DNA of 64,000 nucleotides, taken from NCBI RefSeq assembly GCF_000720475.1, contig NZ_JOAP01000004.1:136721-200720 (forward strand), read 5' to 3'. The DNA comes from Streptomyces aureocirculatus. GTDB taxonomy: Bacteria > Actinomycetota > Actinomycetes > Streptomycetales > Streptomycetaceae. The translations under genes were made by a program, and so were the position numbers. How positions within the stretch are numbered: the stretch's first letter is position 1; each line of letters starts with the position of its first letter. The notes under the pieces were generated by a model. The model was not told the origin of the DNA. It was given only the letters and a program-made list of their open reading frames with translations, and searched no databases. Of this stretch, positions 61,724-64,000 are shown piece by piece.

Positions 61724-62841
61724 CGTGTCTTCCTCTTGTCGAACCAGATGGTGGCCGCCGTCGGCAGCAGCCCCGCCCAGAAGAGCAGCCGCGGTGTGTC
61801 CCGGCCCTCCCAGGGGATCTCGGCGATCAGCACGGCGCACACCATCGCCAGACCGGCCTGCGCCAGGACGACCCGGGCCCAACGGCCGCGGCGGACCAGG
61901 GAGCGCACATTGAGCTGGACCCCGGCACGGAGTCTGCGATAGCGGCGCCAGGCGCCGAAGCCCCAGATCGCGGCCATGATCACGAGGATCCACAGGCGCT
62001 GGCCGACGGGCAGGGGCAGCTCGGGGGCCGGCCGGTCGTCCGACGGGAACACGTCGATCATGGCGCCTGCCGTGACCACACAGAGCACGGCCAGCCACCG
62101 GGTGCCGCGCAGCAGCCGGTAGGTGGCGTGGTCCAGTTGCTCGCGCATGGGCGCGGACTGGGGGTCCACGGCGAGCGCGTCCGCGTACAGCCCGGCGGCC
62201 CGGGAGGCGCTCACTCCCGGCGCCTGCGCGGCCTTTTGCGTCTGGCGTGCCAGGGCTTCGGCGTGCTGCGGGTCGATGCGGAGGATGGCTTCGTCGAGTT
62301 GGTCCGCGACCGTGCCGTTGCCCGCGACACTGGCGATGCGCTGGGCCACTTCGTGGGCGTAGACCTCTTCGGGCCCGAGCCGCAACGCCTCCATGGCCAG
62401 GTCGGCCGCCGCACGGGAGGCGCGGTCGGCTTCGCCGTGGCTGATCTGCCGGGCGCCGGTCGCCTTGGCGTGCTCGACCAGGTCCCGGCGCCACACGGCG
62501 TCCGCGAGCATGGCATGGGCGTACGCGTCGTGCGGGGCGACCCGGATCACCTCGCGCAGCACGGGCTCGACCTTCAGCCAGCCGTTGTCGCGCACCGTCG
62601 CGTGGGCGCTCAGCATCAGCGCGCCGTAGTCCTCGGGCGCCAGCCTGAGGGCCTCGGCGGCTGCCTGCGCCGCTCGCGCGGGCTGTTCCGTGTGGAGGTG
62701 GCAGTAACCGGTCTTGACCCAGGCGCGTACGTCGTCGGGGGCCTCGGCGAGGCGGCGGCCGAGGAGGGCGAGCGCCTGGTCGTAACGTTCGAGTTCGATC
62801 AGCGCCTGGGCCTGTTCGACCATCGGGTGCAGCGTGCTCAC
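61720..62841 (-). CDS. TPR-repeat membrane protein
   Basis: A 373-residue protein with an N-terminal block of tetratricopeptide-type helices (residues 1-255: RYDQALALLGRRLAEAPDD, ARAAQAAAEALRLAPEDYG, SRAAGLYADALAVDPQSA) and four C-terminal membrane segments (about 264-282, 303-318, 333-350, 352-368). GTG 62841 overlaps the ATPase stop (GTGA). It is probably a partner or membrane tether for the AAA ATPase encoded just upstream; the pair is translationally coupled. Confidence 0.82.
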   Translation of the reverse strand: MSTLHPMVEQAQALIELERYDQALALLGRRLAEAPDDVRAWVKTGYCHLHTEQPARAAQAAAEALRLAPEDYGALMLSAHATVRDNGWLKVEPVLREVIRVAPHDAYAHAMLADAVWRRDLVEHAKATGARQISHGEADRASRAAADLAMEALRLGPEEVYAHEVAQRIASVAGNGTVADQLDEAILRIDPQHAEALARQTQKAAQAPGVSASRAAGLYADALAVDPQSAPMREQLDHATYRLLRGTRWLAVLCVVTAGAMIDVFPSDDRPAPELPLPVGQRLWILVIMAAIWGFGAWRRYRRLRAGVQLNVRSLVRRGRWARVVLAQAGLAMVCAVLIAEIPWEGRDTPRLLFWAGLLPTAATIWFDKRKTR

Positions 62842-64000
62842 AGCTTCCGGTTCTTCTTCAGGTAGGCGATCAGATCGTCGTAGGTGCCGCCCTCGTTCGC
62901 GTACATGGCGACGTTGCGCGCGGCGGCGAACCACGGTTCCGAGGACGGCACGGTCTGCTTGGCGGCGAGCAGCAGGTCCTGCATGCCGATCATGCGGACC
63001 GTTCCGGTACGCACGGAGTCAAGGAGCGCGGTCTCGGCGGCCGCCTCGCACAGGTGGGCCAGGTCGGCGCCGGAGAGTCCCTCCGTGGACTTCACGAGCT
63101 TGCCCAGGTCGACGTTCTCGACGGGGCGTTCACGGAGGTGGTAGCGGAGGATCACTTCCCTGGCCGGGGCGTCGGGCGGCAGGACAAGCAGGGTGCGGTC
63201 CAGGCGTCCGGGGCGGCGCAGCGCGGTGTCCACGTCCCAGGGGGCGTTGGTGGCCGCGAGCACGAAGACGCCGTCGTTGGCCGCCGAGTCGATGCCGTCG
63301 AGTTCGGTCAGGAGCTGGTTGACGGTGTTGCGCAGGCCGCTGTGCTGGGTGCGGCTGCGCTTGGCGCCAAGGGCGTCGAGTTCGTCGAGGAACACGACGC
63401 AGGGTGCCTGGCGGCGGGCGGTCTGGAAGATCTCGTGCATGTTGCGTTCGGAGTTGCCGATCCACATGTCGAGTACGTCGTTGACCGACACGGACAGGAA
63501 GCCCGCTCCCAGTTCGCCGGCGACGGCGCGGGCGATGAATGTCTTGCCGACACCGGGCGGCCCGTACAGGAGGAGCCCGCCGCGCAGGCTCTTTCCGTAC
63601 AGCTTGCGCAGTTCGGGGTTGCGCAGGGGAGCGAGGAACGCCGCCTCCAGGCGGTCCTTGACCTCCTGCATGCCGCCGACGTCCGCGAGCCGGAGGGTGC
63701 CGGGCGAGTCCACGTCCCAGGCGGCGGCGTCACCGCCGCCATCGTCACCGCTGCCGCCGTCGCCGCTGCCGCCGGCGGTGAGGGGCGCTTCGACGAAGCG
63801 GGGCGGGATGACGTCACCGACCTGGTCGGCGGCGGCACGCCAGTCGAAGCCGGTGCGGGGGGCGTCGCTCGCGGGGTCCGACGGGGGCGGGCCGGGGTCG
63901 GAGGCGGGTGCGGGGGCGGAATCGGGCGCGAAGGCGGGTGCGGGAGCAGGCGCGGAGGCGGGGACGGGGGCGGAGGCCGGTACGGGGGCGGGTGCTGAGG
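62838..64000 (-). CDS. AAA+ ATPase with Pro/Ala-rich N-terminus, cut by the window end
   Basis: About 387 residues are present; the start lies beyond 64000. An Ala/Pro-rich linker (APAPVPASAPVP) leads via GFDWRAAADQVGDVIPPRFVEAPL and a Gly/Ser/Asp stretch into a classic FtsH/Cdc48-type AAA domain: Walker A GPPGVGKTF, Walker B VVFLDELDALGAKR, second region of homology with ATNAPWDVDTALRRPGRLDR, and a C-terminal helical lid (GLSGADLAHLCEAAAETAL). It is an unfoldase or remodelling ATPase whose substrates are unknown. A GTG at 63713 is not needed as a start because the frame is open and well-coded upstream of it. Confidence 0.85.
   Translation of the reverse strand, partial: SAPAPVPASAPVPASAPAPAPAFAPDSAPAPASDPGPPPSDPASDAPRTGFDWRAAADQVGDVIPPRFVEAPLTAGGSGDGGSGDDGGGDAAAWDVDSPGTLRLADVGGMQEVKDRLEAAFLAPLRNPELRKLYGKSLRGGLLLYGPPGVGKTFIARAVAGELGAGFLSVSVNDVLDMWIGNSERNMHEIFQTARRQAPCVVFLDELDALGAKRSRTQHSGLRNTVNQLLTELDGIDSAANDGVFVLAATNAPWDVDTALRRPGRLDRTLLVLPPDAPAREVILRYHLRERPVENVDLGKLVKSTEGLSGADLAHLCEAAAETALLDSVRTGTVRMIGMQDLLLAAKQTVPSSEPWFAAARNVAMYANEGGTYDDLIAYLKKNRKL

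Overview
The window is high-GC DNA with strong GC bias at third codon positions, GTG/ATG starts and many 4-base stop/start overlaps. Its gene families (CseB-like regulator, MmyB-type XRE regulator, darcynin, DUF2975, trypco1/nSTAND, FG-GAP/ricin secreted proteins, NRPS) point to a Streptomyces or close relative. There are no rRNA, tRNA, CRISPR or recognisable transposase genes.

Layout. 0-6 kb: start of a quinone oxidoreductase with a divergent TetR regulator, then a cell-envelope block of CseB-like response regulator, frameshifted sensor kinase, DD-carboxypeptidase relative lacking its middle, and VanJ-like membrane phosphatase, then CsbD. 6-18.4 kb: an FG-GAP secreted protein diverges from a compact biosynthetic cluster (MFS pump, PhyH oxygenase, unknown protein, one-module NRPS A-PCP-E-reductase, class III aminotransferase, TauD-type oxygenase, SDR, methyltransferase-like protein). 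Two leucine TTA codons in its first two genes suggest bldA control, and three 18-bp repeats at exact 23-bp pitch lie upstream. 18.4-26.5 kb: dihydroxyacetone kinase, MmyB-type regulator, secreted hydrolase, LysR/NmrA pair, darcynin and a small secreted protein. 26.5-31.4 kb: a perfect 60-base palindrome, then an aldehyde dehydrogenase / GMC oxidoreductase / APC permease operon of choline-oxidation type. 31.4-42.6 kb: a decayed stretch with a cap-less alpha/beta hydrolase, a TetR tail abutting an NRPS that begins inside a carrier domain, a monooxygenase with an internal gap and a stop codon, an FG-GAP gene with a frameshifting deletion and an SDR remnant. 42.6-52 kb: DUF6292-like protein, second FG-GAP paralogue, DUF2975/XRE pair, PQQ sugar dehydrogenase, orphan receiver, histone-H1-like wHTH protein, PPOX protein, PAF-acetylhydrolase-like protein and membrane permease-like protein. 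52-58 kb: trypco1 protein, then a 1155-residue trypsin-nSTAND-hybrid-kinase-receiver fusion, then a NarL/HPK7 two-component pair. 58-64 kb: a candidate secreted toxin with membrane partner, htpG, and a convergent AAA ATPase / TPR / 2'-5' RNA ligase operon cut by the window end.

Three things stand out. (1) The trypsin-nSTAND-kinase-receiver fusion keeps its protease triad, P-loop and kinase ATP site, but has Tyr in place of the phospho-accepting His and Glu in place of the phospho-accepting Asp. (2) The A-PCP-E-R cluster could make a reduced or aminated amino-acid derivative and does not match a pathway I recognise. (3) At least nine genes are broken by internal gaps, frameshifts or a stop, and short tandem duplications are common at gene ends and in linkers. 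Either this is an unusually deletion-prone chromosome arm or the assembly has lost bases; read mapping would decide.
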